A stretch of DNA of 64,000 nt, from NCBI RefSeq assembly GCF_024722015.1, contig NZ_JANQBD010000011.1, positions 62,001 to 126,000 of the forward strand. Direction: 5' to 3'. The position numbers and the translations under genes are program-made. Within the stretch, counting starts at the first letter, position 1. Each line of letters starts with the position of its first letter. Shown here one piece after another: positions 54,396 to 63,966 of this stretch. The notes under the pieces are model-generated. The model was not told the origin of the DNA. It was given only the letters and a program-made list of their open reading frames with translations, and did not search any database. The stretch comes from Paenibacillus radicis (ex Xue et al. 2023) (GTDB taxonomy: Bacteria > Bacillota > Bacilli > Paenibacillales > NBRC-103111).

Positions 54396-55328
54396 TTACC
54401 CTGCTTTGCCGGAAGGGGAGTTTTTCATCAACGAGCCAAAAATCAGGAGCAGGCCGACTAGTGTAATGACTGACACAGCCATCGCATAGCCCATCTCATT
54501 ATTTTCAAATGCTTGCTTGTAGGCATAAATGCTAAGCGAAGATGTTGAGTTGGCAGGCCCGCCGCCGGTCAGCGCAAAAATGATATCGAAGACGCGGAAC
54601 GCATCGGTTCCCCGGATCAAAGTAATAACAATAATAACCTTCGATAACATCGGCAGTGTAATTTTCGTTAATGTCTGGAAAGCTCCCGCTCCGTCTATTT
54701 TGGCCGCTTCATACAAATCATGCGGTATGGACGTTAATCCGGCAGAGACGACAAGGATCAAGAAGGGAGTCGCATGCCAGGCATCGGCGATCACAATGCT
54801 GAATAACGCTGTGCTTGTTTTCTGCAATCCGCCGAATGATTCCAGACCGAACCAGGACAATACATAATAAACAAGACCGTACGTCGGATCATACATATAC
54901 CGCCAGATTAAACCAACAATGACATGGGAAATGAGCAGTGGCATTGTAAATAATGCTCTCATGAAGTTGGCCAGCTTCGCCGGGATAGTCGTCAGTAATA
55001 CAGCTATACCGATTCCGAGCAGAAGCTCCAGGCATAGTGCCATCCCCATAAACAGAAATGTATTCCACAGGGAGTGTAATGCCGTCTGGTCCTTAAAAAA
55101 CCGGATGTAGTTGTCAAAAAAGACGAATACTGCTTTGGATTCCTGTCCTAAACCGTATTGAAAGAAACTCATAAACAACGCATAAACGAGAGGGACAATC
55201 ATCGCAATAAACACGATGACTGCTGCCGGCAGGACTAGAAAACCGGCCAGAAAGCTGGCTTGATTTTTCTTCATCATGCGGCTTTGCTGATAGTTAATGA
55301 CTGCTGTTCCGCCTTGGGGTTTATCCAC
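54396..55328 (-). CDS. ABC transporter permease (MalF/UgpA-like)
   Basis: A 310-residue membrane protein with the EAA loop YEAAKIDGAGAFQTLTKITL and the first span at about residues 27-51. It lies 26 bases after the binding-protein gene. With the next gene it forms the channel of the third importer. Confidence 0.9.
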   Translation of the reverse strand: MDKPQGGTAVINYQQSRMMKKNQASFLAGFLVLPAAVIVFIAMIVPLVYALFMSFFQYGLGQESKAVFVFFDNYIRFFKDQTALHSLWNTFLFMGMALCLELLLGIGIAVLLTTIPAKLANFMRALFTMPLLISHVIVGLIWRYMYDPTYGLVYYVLSWFGLESFGGLQKTSTALFSIVIADAWHATPFLILVVSAGLTSIPHDLYEAAKIDGAGAFQTLTKITLPMLSKVIIVITLIRGTDAFRVFDIIFALTGGGPANSTSSLSIYAYKQAFENNEMGYAMAVSVITLVGLLLIFGSLMKNSPSGKAG

Positions 55329-55354
55329 TTTTTCTACTCCCCCGTATGTGATTT

Positions 55355-56659
55355 TTAGAATTGCGAGGCAATCTCTTGTTGTACTCTCTCCAATATTTCC
55401 TTAGGATCGGCGCCCGAAGTAATAATGCTCGACATACCGTTGCCTAGTGCTTCGACAAGCTTAGGCGCGTTTGGTTGAAGCGGTGATGTGATACCGTCTT
55501 TTAGAGCAGTTCCAACGGCAGGCAACCACGGCGCCTTCGACACAAGCTCCTGATCGTTAAAGAGAGATTGGCGCAGACTGATATGGCTGGCATTTTTGAG
55601 GCTCATCTTTTTCTCCGTTTCCTTGCTGGTCAGCCATGCTGCCAACTGGAACGCCTCTTTAGGATGCTTGCTGTCCTGCGGCAAACACCAACTCCACACG
55701 TTGATTAAGCCAGCCGGACTTTTCTTATATGGCAGCGGTGCGTATCCCAATTTGCCGTTGACCTTCGACTTGGTCGGGTCCTCCAACTGCGAGAACAGTC
55801 CTGATTGCGTAATGCCAAGCGGAATTTGTCCGAATTGCAAAGCTTTCGTGACCTCATCCCACCACCATGTTGTGCTGCCTTTCATTGAATATGAAGCAAG
55901 CGTTTTCCAAAATTGCATCGTTTCAATATTCGCAGGCGTCGCCAATTCCAGCTTACCGGAAGCGTTGAAATAATCCGAACCATTAGTGCGCTTCAAAATG
56001 GTAAAGATACTGACGCTGGCGCTGCCTTGCTTTCCGGGAATACCGATCCCCGTTCCTTTGTCAAAAAAGTGCTTCGCCACTTTCAGCGTATCGTCCCACG
56101 TTTGCGGAGGCTGCAGTCCTTCGGCCTGAAGCATCTCTTTGTTATATACGAGCAGCGGCATCTGCTCGAAATTCGGCAGCCCGTACAGCTTGTTGTCGAC
56201 GGTAAACGCTTTAATTGCGCTCGGGTTCATATCAGCCGCATCGTATTTGCTTCCAGCTTCCTTCACATAATCATCCAGCGGGGCCAGAAAACCCGATTTG
56301 ACGTATTCCCCGATCCACGATTCCTGTGCCCAGATTAAATCGTACTGCCCGGTTTTACCCGACATATTCAAAGTCTGCTTAGGCTTCAATTGGCCAAAAT
56401 CAATCGCATCCATCTTCACCTTGATGCCCGTTTCTTTCTCAAATTCCTTCAGCAGCTCAGCCTGATCGTCTGCATGGGGTCCCGCCCATCTGGAAATCGT
56501 CAGTGTCACATCGCTTTTAGGCGCTTCTTTAGCTGCGCTTGAAGCAGTAGTACCGCCGTTCGTGCCGGATGCTGCAGGTTTCGTGTCGCCTGTGGCGCAG
56601 CCCGATAGCAGCAGCAGAGCGGAAAGGGAACCCGCAACCAATTGTTTAGTTTTCTTCAT
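55355..56659 (-). CDS. ABC transporter solute-binding lipoprotein (family 1)
   Basis: The start ATG at 56659 follows GGGAGGAC (434 residues). The lipoprotein signal is MKKTKQLVAGSLSALLLLSG with the cysteine in LLSGCATGD. Family 1 features include ITISRW-type strand TLTISRWAGPHADDQAELLK, YDLIWAQESWIGEYVKSG and LPNFEQMPLLVYNKEMLQAE. It lies between the TIM-barrel gene and the permeases, so uptake and first metabolism are coregulated. The ligand is probably a sugar or cyclitol derivative. Confidence 0.9.
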   Translation of the reverse strand: MKKTKQLVAGSLSALLLLSGCATGDTKPAASGTNGGTTASSAAKEAPKSDVTLTISRWAGPHADDQAELLKEFEKETGIKVKMDAIDFGQLKPKQTLNMSGKTGQYDLIWAQESWIGEYVKSGFLAPLDDYVKEAGSKYDAADMNPSAIKAFTVDNKLYGLPNFEQMPLLVYNKEMLQAEGLQPPQTWDDTLKVAKHFFDKGTGIGIPGKQGSASVSIFTILKRTNGSDYFNASGKLELATPANIETMQFWKTLASYSMKGSTTWWWDEVTKALQFGQIPLGITQSGLFSQLEDPTKSKVNGKLGYAPLPYKKSPAGLINVWSWCLPQDSKHPKEAFQLAAWLTSKETEKKMSLKNASHISLRQSLFNDQELVSKAPWLPAVGTALKDGITSPLQPNAPKLVEALGNGMSSIITSGADPKEILERVQQEIASQF

Positions 56660-56691
56660 AAAAACAGTCCTCCCGAAACGTTTTGGATTTT

Positions 56692-57540
56692 TCAACCTAA
56701 CAATGTTTTAAAGTATTGGGCAAACTCATGAAGCATTTGTTTCGTTGCGAATTCTCCACTGTAATCCTCCAGACCCAAATACCCATCGTAGCCAACTGCC
56801 TTTAAATCGCCGACGAGCTGAGGCCACGGGACGCAGCCTTTGCGCAAGCCAGCCCAATCGGCCTTCCAGATATCATTCCCCTCTGCACCATCTACCCGGC
56901 TCCAGCTCACATTCTTTACATGGACGTGGGCTAGATACGGACCCATTATGTCGAGGCCCATCCTAAAGTTCTCGTACCCTTCGTAGATCATGTTCCCCGG
57001 GTCGTACAGGATGCCAATGAATGCCGGATCGAATCCATCGCATAACCTGCGGGCGGCCGAAGCGCTGCTGATGATCGTGTTGTGATGAATCTCGACAACT
57101 CCTTTAACCCCGTAACTACGGCATAATAGTTCGGATTTGCTCAAATATTCCCGCGCTTCTTCATACAATTTTGAATAAGATTCGTCCCCGTTGTATAACG
57201 GAACGCCCAACCGGATAAATGAAGCATCCATGAAGCTTGCCGCCTGCAGGAGGCGCTCCGTTGTCACCAGGTCTCCTGCAGCCATATTCGGCAGGACGCC
57301 AACCGAAGTTATATTCGCTTCTTCTGCCGCCAACCTGTACTCGAACCATTTCGTCTTCTCGGATGCAATGGGAATGGAACAGCGATTATTTTTCCAAAAG
57401 GATGGCGACTCGTCTAGCGCATCCTGGGGGACATCAGCAAATCTCCATTCAATTCCGTCTATACCTGCTTCCTTTACTGCTGAAATCGTCTCACCCAATG
57501 TTAAGTCCGGCGTCGATGCAGTGAATACAGACAACTTCAT
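56692..57540 (-). CDS. sugar phosphate isomerase/epimerase (TIM barrel), first gene of importer operon
   Basis: A 282-residue xylose-isomerase-like TIM-barrel protein. It starts LSVFTASTPDLTLGETISAV and has GVKGVVEIHHNTIISSASAA, AFIGILYDPGNMIYEGYENF, YLAHVHVKNVSW and DGYLGLEDYSGEF, which give the Glu, Asp, His and Glu metal ligands of the family. The start ATG follows AAGGGGAAG. The binding-protein open frame overlaps its 3' end slightly. Probably epimerises or isomerises the compound taken up by this operon. Confidence 0.87.
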   Translation of the reverse strand: MKLSVFTASTPDLTLGETISAVKEAGIDGIEWRFADVPQDALDESPSFWKNNRCSIPIASEKTKWFEYRLAAEEANITSVGVLPNMAAGDLVTTERLLQAASFMDASFIRLGVPLYNGDESYSKLYEEAREYLSKSELLCRSYGVKGVVEIHHNTIISSASAARRLCDGFDPAFIGILYDPGNMIYEGYENFRMGLDIMGPYLAHVHVKNVSWSRVDGAEGNDIWKADWAGLRKGCVPWPQLVGDLKAVGYDGYLGLEDYSGEFATKQMLHEFAQYFKTLLG

Positions 57541-57676
57541 TCGTGCTTCCCCTTTCCATTTGATTTAATCCAAGCCAAGAATGTTATGTTTCTTAAGTTT
57601 TTAGCAGCAATCTATATTGAAGAGTGCTAATTTTACAACCAAACATCACCCCCTTGTTGAAATCAACTTTTTTTTC

Positions 57677-59248
57677 TTACTTTTTCAAAAACTCATTGAT
57701 TTGCCTTTGCTTCTCGTCAATGATCTTGTCTACACCGGCTTTTTTCAGCTTATCTATGAATTCCTTATACTTGGCATTCTGCTGCACATCGGTTCCGGAG
57801 CCGCTTTCCAGCGTTTTGCGGTATTCCACCACAATCGTGTTCACCCTGGATATTTCCGTTTTGACTGGATCGGGGTTAAAATCAAACCCCGATATGACCG
57901 ATTGGGTAAAATTATTCGGATCGGTGCTCATCTGGATAAACTTCTTATCCGAAGCTGTCGCAGATGCCGGAATTCGGGCATTGGACCAAGGTGTTACCAT
58001 CCACCATAAATTTTGAAACACTTTGGAAGGATCGATACCGTCCGGGTATTTGAACTCCTTATCGCCCACCGGGATGAAGTCTTTTCCTTTAATCCCATAC
58101 AAATACAAGTCTCTAACGTCTTTATCCTTATACAGCAAATTCAGAAACATCAGCACCTTCTCGGCGTTGCGGGAAGAGGGCGTAATGACGATAAAATTAC
58201 CGGCTTTAAACGAGCTGACCATTTTAAAACCTTCTCCTTCGATGGACACATAGTCCAATCTCGCTCCAGGATCAAATTTCGCCCGCCCCGCGCTGTTTTC
58301 TCCCGTATAGCCTTCCGGAGCATTGCTGATGTAACCCAGACTCTTCGTGTCGGAGATCAGTTCCGACGCCAGAGAGGATTTGCTGAACAACGAATCCTTG
58401 TCGATCAGCCCTTCATCCCACCACCGTCTCTTCAATTTCAGAAAATCTTTGTACTGCTGGGTCTCGAATTGATTGATGACAACGGGTTCGTTATTCAGCA
58501 GAAAACCCGGGGAGTTAAAATCATAGCTGGGAACAAATTCACGCTGTGTGCCGAGAAAAGCCATTGCTTTATAGTCTCCCGTGTATTCGCCGTTGTATCT
58601 GATGCCTACTCTGCCGTTTGCCTTCTCTGCGGCCAGCACCTTCTTCAGAAATTCCTCCACCTGCTGAAGCGAACCCAGGTTGCTAGAACTGTATCCGTAT
58701 TTCTCTGCAAGATCCGCTCGGAAATGAAAACCCTGCGGATATTCGATCGGGCCTGGAATCGGAATCCCGTACAGCTTTCCGTTATATTTATTAGAGTTAA
58801 TATATTCAGGGGTAAGCCCCTTATATAAATCGGGAGCGTAACTTTCAATTAAATCGGTAACATCTTTGGCTCCCATCCGGTTCAAAATCTGCGAATAATT
58901 CTGCCAGTACCCGTTATAGAAGAAATCGTAGTCCTCGCCGGCAGCCATTTTTACAAGCAGTTGGTTGTTGTAGCTGCTCCAGGGGATGTACTGAATATCC
59001 AACGTCACATGAATAGATGCAGAAAGCTTCTTATTCAGTACCTCCATGACTTCACTGTAATGGGGCGGTGTCTCACCCGGTAATACGAGCTTTAAAATGA
59101 CTTCGTTATTCCGCTTGCCATCCGTCACGGCTTTGCTTAATAATGGTGCATTGCCGTTGTTGTATAAGGACAAGGTATCGCTGCAGCTAGAGAGCAGCAG
59201 TATCGCTGTTATTAAGGACAGCCATGCAATTAGCGTCTTTCTGTTCAC
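57677..59248 (-). CDS. orphan ABC solute-binding lipoprotein (LplA-like)
   Basis: A 523-residue lipoprotein starting at GTG after AGGAGGGA. The signal MNRKTLIAWLSLITAILLLS is followed by the lipobox SSCSD. LplA-type segments are visible: SASIHVTLDIQYIPWSSYNN, LLVKMAAGEDYDFFYNGYWQ and YSSSNLGSLQQVEEFLKKVL. Unlike the other binding-protein genes it has no LplB/LplC permeases beside it, only the membrane AraC regulator upstream. It may feed a permease encoded elsewhere or act as a co-sensor for the regulator. Confidence 0.88.
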   Translation of the reverse strand: MNRKTLIAWLSLITAILLLSSCSDTLSLYNNGNAPLLSKAVTDGKRNNEVILKLVLPGETPPHYSEVMEVLNKKLSASIHVTLDIQYIPWSSYNNQLLVKMAAGEDYDFFYNGYWQNYSQILNRMGAKDVTDLIESYAPDLYKGLTPEYINSNKYNGKLYGIPIPGPIEYPQGFHFRADLAEKYGYSSSNLGSLQQVEEFLKKVLAAEKANGRVGIRYNGEYTGDYKAMAFLGTQREFVPSYDFNSPGFLLNNEPVVINQFETQQYKDFLKLKRRWWDEGLIDKDSLFSKSSLASELISDTKSLGYISNAPEGYTGENSAGRAKFDPGARLDYVSIEGEGFKMVSSFKAGNFIVITPSSRNAEKVLMFLNLLYKDKDVRDLYLYGIKGKDFIPVGDKEFKYPDGIDPSKVFQNLWWMVTPWSNARIPASATASDKKFIQMSTDPNNFTQSVISGFDFNPDPVKTEISRVNTIVVEYRKTLESGSGTDVQQNAKYKEFIDKLKKAGVDKIIDEKQRQINEFLKK

Positions 59249-59422
59249 GAAGTTCCCTCCTGTAGGAATATTGGGGGTCGTTTCTTGGTGTATCGTAGCC
59301 TTTTACAACCGAAAAATATACTTCAAAATATGATTATTACTCAGAAATCCTTAAATCTGATGTTTTTGCAGCAACTGATAGAGCGAATTGTTGAAAAAAA
59401 GAACCAAGCATCGCGGCCTGGT

Positions 59423-61747
59423 TCATTTGGTGTTATTCAGTCTTCGGTAAGCGTTGGGTGTTAATCCGTATTCTTTCTTAAAAACATAATAAAAATAGTT
59501 GCTTGAGTTAAATCCAGCCGCGTGCGCGATGGCATTAATCAGCATATCCGACTGCTCGATCAGCTCCTTGGCTTTCTGCAGCCGTTTACGGTTGATATAG
59601 TCATGAACAGATACTGTCGTCTGCTCTTTAAACAGGACATTCATGTAGCTTACCGAATACTTTAAGTATTCCGCTACGTCTGTGGCAGAAAACTCTACCC
59701 GCGTATAATTCTCGTCGATATATGTGAGTGCGCTGACTATCATCTCATTGGATTTTGTCTTTTTGCCGTTTTCCTGTACGTTTACCGCATCCAGAATGAA
59801 TTCATTGATCCAAGACGTGATTTCCTCCACGGACTCGAGCTTCATAAGCTGATCATACATCTCCTGATAGGACAGAGTCGGTAGCGGGTTACCTTTGGAC
59901 GCAGGCGGCAGACTTTTAAGCACACTGATCGTAACTTCGCTTGTAATTGCAAGCATATCCCGATAAGGATAGCTTTCCAGCCCTTGGAGCAAACTTTCGA
60001 CAGCAGGCTTTACCTTATCCAGTTTTCCCAAATTTATCTCGTTGATGATGGCTTTTTCTTTATCATGCGGATACCCCGATTTCTCCAGATGCCGCAAACT
60101 TACGTAGTCCAAGATGGAACCGGCTCCTCTAAATATGCGATGATGCGTTGCTGCCAAAGCCCCCTCGTAGGAGTATTCGGCTTCGTACAAAGTTTCGACC
60201 GATTCCCCAATGCCAATCGTTACGCTTATATTCAAATAGTGCTTAATATTGGACTGTACCTTGGATAATACCTCACTCAGGTTCTGAAGATCATCCTCCC
60301 AGTTATTGATAATAACCGCCACATGATCCGCCGCTATATTGACAGGCAGACTGCGATAGCTCCGTTCCATCGTTTCTTCTGCAATATTGCACATGGCAAA
60401 CCGTACTAAATATCTGCTCTTACTGTCAAAAAGCTCCTCGAACCGATTGTAATGATCGATGCGTAAGACGATGACAGCAGCTTGGTTGTCGGTTTCCAGC
60501 TGAATGTGATGCTCCTTAATCTGCTCGTCAAACCGGCCTCGGCTATCGTGATGACCCAATAACAAGCTCTTCAAAAACTGCTCTCTTAGCAGCACCTGCG
60601 TACGATGCGAGAAATTTTCCAGCGATTCGTTTTCTACAACCACCTTGGAGAAGGCTCTTTTAACGATTTCGATGTCCCCTTCCATCTCGATACCCGCTAG
60701 TCCATTCGTCTGCCGCTTGACCAGCTGAATGAGCGACCTGATTGGTGAATAAATAACCCGCGATAGAATGACAGAGATGATCAAGCTCGCCACAAGCAGC
60801 ACCGAAGTACTAATTAATGTGATATTTTTAATATTGATGAGGCTTTTGAACATCTCGGTGTACGGATAAATGCTCACATAATGAAAGCCGGTGCTTTCCA
60901 TGGTTGTTTTCTGAAAAGACACGACATACTTATTGCCATTTACATTCTCGATAAATGAGCCGTTGGATTCTGCACTTTGCTGAATCCGCTCAAAGAAAGC
61001 AAACTTCCCATTCCCCCCGGTAAACAGGCTAGAGGAAGGCTTCGTTACAAATTCCCCATCGTTTTGAACGATGAACATTTGATTCAGCGGATCATTCACC
61101 ATCTGATCGATAAGAGCCTGAAATTTGTGGCTGTTAATATTAATAACCATCGCCCCTTGAATCTCCCTTGAGCTAGGTGAAGGTTCGGTTATAATAAGCG
61201 ACAGCAGTGGTCCATCCGAATCGTTCCCGGGCGGACCTTTGCGCAAAATATATTGAATTTTCGGAGAGGTATACCGGTATCCGCTTAATATTGCCGTCAT
61301 TTCGGTGTCCGCAAAATCTCTGACTCGCATATTCGCATACTTGGTCGAAATAACGACATTTTGCTGTATGTTGTACAAATAAATCGATTGAACGATTGGA
61401 TTGAGCTGCAGCGTCATGTTCAACCGGGTGCCGAGATTGCTTTGCATAAACGTATCCATCTCGTCATGTGAGAACATTGCTGAAAATATAATATCGTTAT
61501 AGTAAAGATCGTAGCCTATTTTGACCGTAGAGGTGTATAAGTAGTTGGAGATATTCTGCGTCTGAAAAAGCATGTTGTGGGATAAGTCTTTAATTTCTCG
61601 TTCCAAAATATTTTGAGATTTATAATAAAACAGACCGAATACTAGATAAATATTCAGGATGTTCAGGATAATGAAAGACACGAGCAGTTTCATGAATGTA
61701 TTTTTTCTTATGGAAAGGGAGGTGCGCGTGATTCCTAGCGACTTCAT
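59423..61747 (-). CDS. membrane-bound AraC-family regulator with extracellular Cache sensor
   Basis: A 774-residue protein of the YtdP/YesS type. The first membrane span is about residues 18-42 (FMKLLVSFIILNILNIYLVF), a dCache-like extracellular region runs ~43-300, a second span lies near 303-325 (TLISTSVLLVASLIISVILS), followed by a long cytoplasmic linker. The C-terminal AraC HTH pair is ATDVAEYLKYSVSYMNVLFK and IAHAAGFNSSNYFYYVFKKE, ending YGLTPNAYRR. It combines sensor and DNA-binding protein in one chain and probably controls the orphan lipoprotein and the operon below it. Confidence 0.9.
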   Translation of the reverse strand: MKSLGITRTSLSIRKNTFMKLLVSFIILNILNIYLVFGLFYYKSQNILEREIKDLSHNMLFQTQNISNYLYTSTVKIGYDLYYNDIIFSAMFSHDEMDTFMQSNLGTRLNMTLQLNPIVQSIYLYNIQQNVVISTKYANMRVRDFADTEMTAILSGYRYTSPKIQYILRKGPPGNDSDGPLLSLIITEPSPSSREIQGAMVININSHKFQALIDQMVNDPLNQMFIVQNDGEFVTKPSSSLFTGGNGKFAFFERIQQSAESNGSFIENVNGNKYVVSFQKTTMESTGFHYVSIYPYTEMFKSLINIKNITLISTSVLLVASLIISVILSRVIYSPIRSLIQLVKRQTNGLAGIEMEGDIEIVKRAFSKVVVENESLENFSHRTQVLLREQFLKSLLLGHHDSRGRFDEQIKEHHIQLETDNQAAVIVLRIDHYNRFEELFDSKSRYLVRFAMCNIAEETMERSYRSLPVNIAADHVAVIINNWEDDLQNLSEVLSKVQSNIKHYLNISVTIGIGESVETLYEAEYSYEGALAATHHRIFRGAGSILDYVSLRHLEKSGYPHDKEKAIINEINLGKLDKVKPAVESLLQGLESYPYRDMLAITSEVTISVLKSLPPASKGNPLPTLSYQEMYDQLMKLESVEEITSWINEFILDAVNVQENGKKTKSNEMIVSALTYIDENYTRVEFSATDVAEYLKYSVSYMNVLFKEQTTVSVHDYINRKRLQKAKELIEQSDMLINAIAHAAGFNSSNYFYYVFKKEYGLTPNAYRRLNNTK

Positions 61748-61855
61748 GCCGGACAGGTCCTTTCTCGTGGGCAGCGTTTGATTAGTTCTTATCCTATTCT
61801 AGCATGAAATCTAAAGAAGTTTTGAACTTTTCAGGAACTGTGATTTAATTAAAAA

Positions 61856-61898
61856 GGGTTACCTCACAAGCAGTTTCCTACTGCTTGCGAGATAACCC
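61856..61898 (-). terminator. intrinsic terminator after the RraA-like gene
   Basis: Long arms with GGGTTA...CAAGCAGT and ACTGCTTG...TAACCC, with two internal mismatches, are followed by a T-rich stretch on the minus strand. They separate the RraA-LLM transcript from the regulator gene. Confidence 0.75.
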
Positions 61899-61950
61899 CA
61901 AGTAAATATAAAGACTAGCAGACAGTCAATAATACTCAGCCTTCCGTCGC

Positions 61951-62568
61951 CTAATTAGCCAAAACTTTATCAAGATAACGGAGAACGGCTTCCTTATTCC
62001 CTGATACCTCTTGCTCACGTTTTTGGTCCATGGCAACCCGGTCTTGAGCTGCACGAACAACCTGCTGCTCTTTATCCTGCGGCACGACAACGACTCCGTC
62101 AACATCTCCGACGATAATATCACCTGAATTAATGCTTACTCCTCCGACGGAAACAGCTACTTTCGTTTCTCCCCCGCCAAACTTACTGCCGGCCGCTACC
62201 GTAGTTCCTCTGGAGAAAACAGGAAAACCAAGGTCGCGTATTCCCTTAATATCACGGATCACGCCATCTACTACGATCCCCTGCAGACCCAAGGTTTGAG
62301 CTAGTCCGACAACAAAATCACCGGCTACCGCGCGGTAAGTGTCGGCCTTGGCGTCAATGACCAAAACATCTCCGGGACTCGCTTCCCGAATAGCCCTAAG
62401 CACAGCCAAATTATCGCCGACAGGTATTTTAACTGTGAAGGCTCTCCCTGCAATTTTGTATTCTTCCTTTAACGGCTTGATGGCAGGATCCAGATTGGTA
62501 AGGCCGTTCAAAGCATCCGAAATACTTGTAGTTGGAAGTTCAAGAAATTGGTTTTCAATTGCAGACAT
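61951..62568 (-). CDS. RraA-like family protein
   Basis: A 205-residue protein with the RraA/HMG-aldolase fold. It starts ELPTTSISDALNGLTNLDPA, and has GDVLVIDA near 85, GIVVDGVIRDIKGIRDLGFP with the Arg-Asp pair used in the class II pyruvate aldolases of this fold, and GDIIVGDVDGVVVVPQ near the end. It may be a 4-hydroxy-4-methyl-2-oxoglutarate-type aldolase or a decarboxylase; true RraA (RNase E inhibitor) function is unlikely in this lineage. It follows the monooxygenase gene by 23 bases and is cotranscribed. Confidence 0.82.
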   Translation of the reverse strand: MSAIENQFLELPTTSISDALNGLTNLDPAIKPLKEEYKIAGRAFTVKIPVGDNLAVLRAIREASPGDVLVIDAKADTYRAVAGDFVVGLAQTLGLQGIVVDGVIRDIKGIRDLGFPVFSRGTTVAAGSKFGGGETKVAVSVGGVSINSGDIIVGDVDGVVVVPQDKEQQVVRAAQDRVAMDQKREQEVSGNKEAVLRYLDKVLAN

Positions 62569-62591
62569 TTGAGTTTCCCCTTTCCACTCCG

Positions 62592-63917
62592 TTATTTTGT
62601 TTCCACACGCGTATACCGGTTAACGGGAATCGGCAGCCCCAGATTTTCACGAAGTGTGCGGCCCTCATATTCGGTACGGAACAACCCTCTGCTCTGCAGC
62701 TCCGGGATGACTCCGTCAACGAAATCCTCTAATCCACCCGGAACGTAAGGCGGCATGATATTGAACCCGTCTGCTCCATTTCCAGCAAACCATTTCTCAA
62801 TATGATCCGCTATTTGCACCGGTGTACCAACCACGATTCGATGCCCGCGCGCTCCGGCCACTTCCTTATACAACTGGCGAAGAGTGAGCCCTTCCCTGCG
62901 CGCGAGATTAAGCAGCAGTTGCGGGCGGCTTTTCCGTCCGTTCGATTCCGGAATGTCAGGAAGCTGATCATCTAACGAATACCCGCTTAGATCAAATTGG
63001 AATCTTTCAGAAAGGGAAGCAATCGCTCTGGAATCATCGACAAAGCTTTGCAAATATTCATATTTATCTCTCGCTTCCCGCTCAGTCTTACCAATAACCG
63101 GAAGGAGTCCGGGCAAGATGAGCAGATGCTCGGGAGAACGGCCATACTGCTGTAAGCGGCCTTTTAAGCTGGAATAAAAAAGCTGCGCTTCCTCTAACGT
63201 CTGTTGGGCTGTGAACACAACCTCTCCAATTCGAGCGGCGAGATCTTGCCCGGTATCGGAAGAGCCGGCTTGAATAACGACCGGATGTCCCTGAGGACTT
63301 CGTGTCACATTCAGAGGCCCCTTCACGGAATAATATTTGCCTGCATGGTTCAATGTGTGCAGCTTATTCCTATCTATGTAATCACCGGTAGTCTTATTGA
63401 CAATATAAGGATCTTCCTCCCAGCTGTCCCACAAACCTTTGACAACCTCAACAAATTCCTCTGCACGCTCATACCGGATCCCATGCTCCTCATGCTGATC
63501 TCTATTGAAGTTTTGCGCTGCTGACAATGTCGAAGTCGTTACTACATTCCAGGCCGCCCGGCCCCGGCTTAATAGATCCACTGAAGCGAGCAAGCGAGCC
63601 AGATTAAATGGTTCATAGTAAGTAGTGGAAGCCGTGACAGCTAAGCCAATACGCTCCGTAACCTTGGATAGCGCCGCAAGAAGCGTAATAGGTTCAAACC
63701 GTGCAACAACCGATGCAGGAGAATCAGGCGAAGTCGTTAATCCGTCTGCCAAAAAAACCATATCAAACTTAGCCCGCTCCGCCGTCTGGGCCAATTGCTG
63801 AATTAATTCGAAGTTTTCACTACCTGCTTGAGCTTCATGATGTCTCCAACCGGCAACATGATGTCCAGCAGCTTGTAAAAATAAACCGAATTTTAGTTGT
63901 CTAACCGTTTGACTCAT
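62592..63917 (-). CDS. LLM-class flavin-dependent monooxygenase (NtaA/SnaA/DszA family)
   Basis: A 441-residue FMNH2-dependent monooxygenase-like TIM barrel. Family segments: KFGLFLQAAGHHVAGWRHHE, FDMVFLADGLTTSPDSPAS, WNVVTTSTLSAAQNFNRDQH and GHPVVIQAGSSDTGQDLAAR. NtaA/DszA-type enzymes cleave C-N or C-S bonds in xenobiotics or sulfonates. No flavin reductase is next to it in the window. It is the first gene of the two-gene unit with RraA, following the tail of another minus-strand gene. Confidence 0.9.
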   Translation of the reverse strand: MSQTVRQLKFGLFLQAAGHHVAGWRHHEAQAGSENFELIQQLAQTAERAKFDMVFLADGLTTSPDSPASVVARFEPITLLAALSKVTERIGLAVTASTTYYEPFNLARLLASVDLLSRGRAAWNVVTTSTLSAAQNFNRDQHEEHGIRYERAEEFVEVVKGLWDSWEEDPYIVNKTTGDYIDRNKLHTLNHAGKYYSVKGPLNVTRSPQGHPVVIQAGSSDTGQDLAARIGEVVFTAQQTLEEAQLFYSSLKGRLQQYGRSPEHLLILPGLLPVIGKTEREARDKYEYLQSFVDDSRAIASLSERFQFDLSGYSLDDQLPDIPESNGRKSRPQLLLNLARREGLTLRQLYKEVAGARGHRIVVGTPVQIADHIEKWFAGNGADGFNIMPPYVPGGLEDFVDGVIPELQSRGLFRTEYEGRTLRENLGLPIPVNRYTRVETK

Positions 63918-63966
63918 ATTCGACGAACACCTTCATTCCTTGAAATGTATGATTGCATTCATGGCT

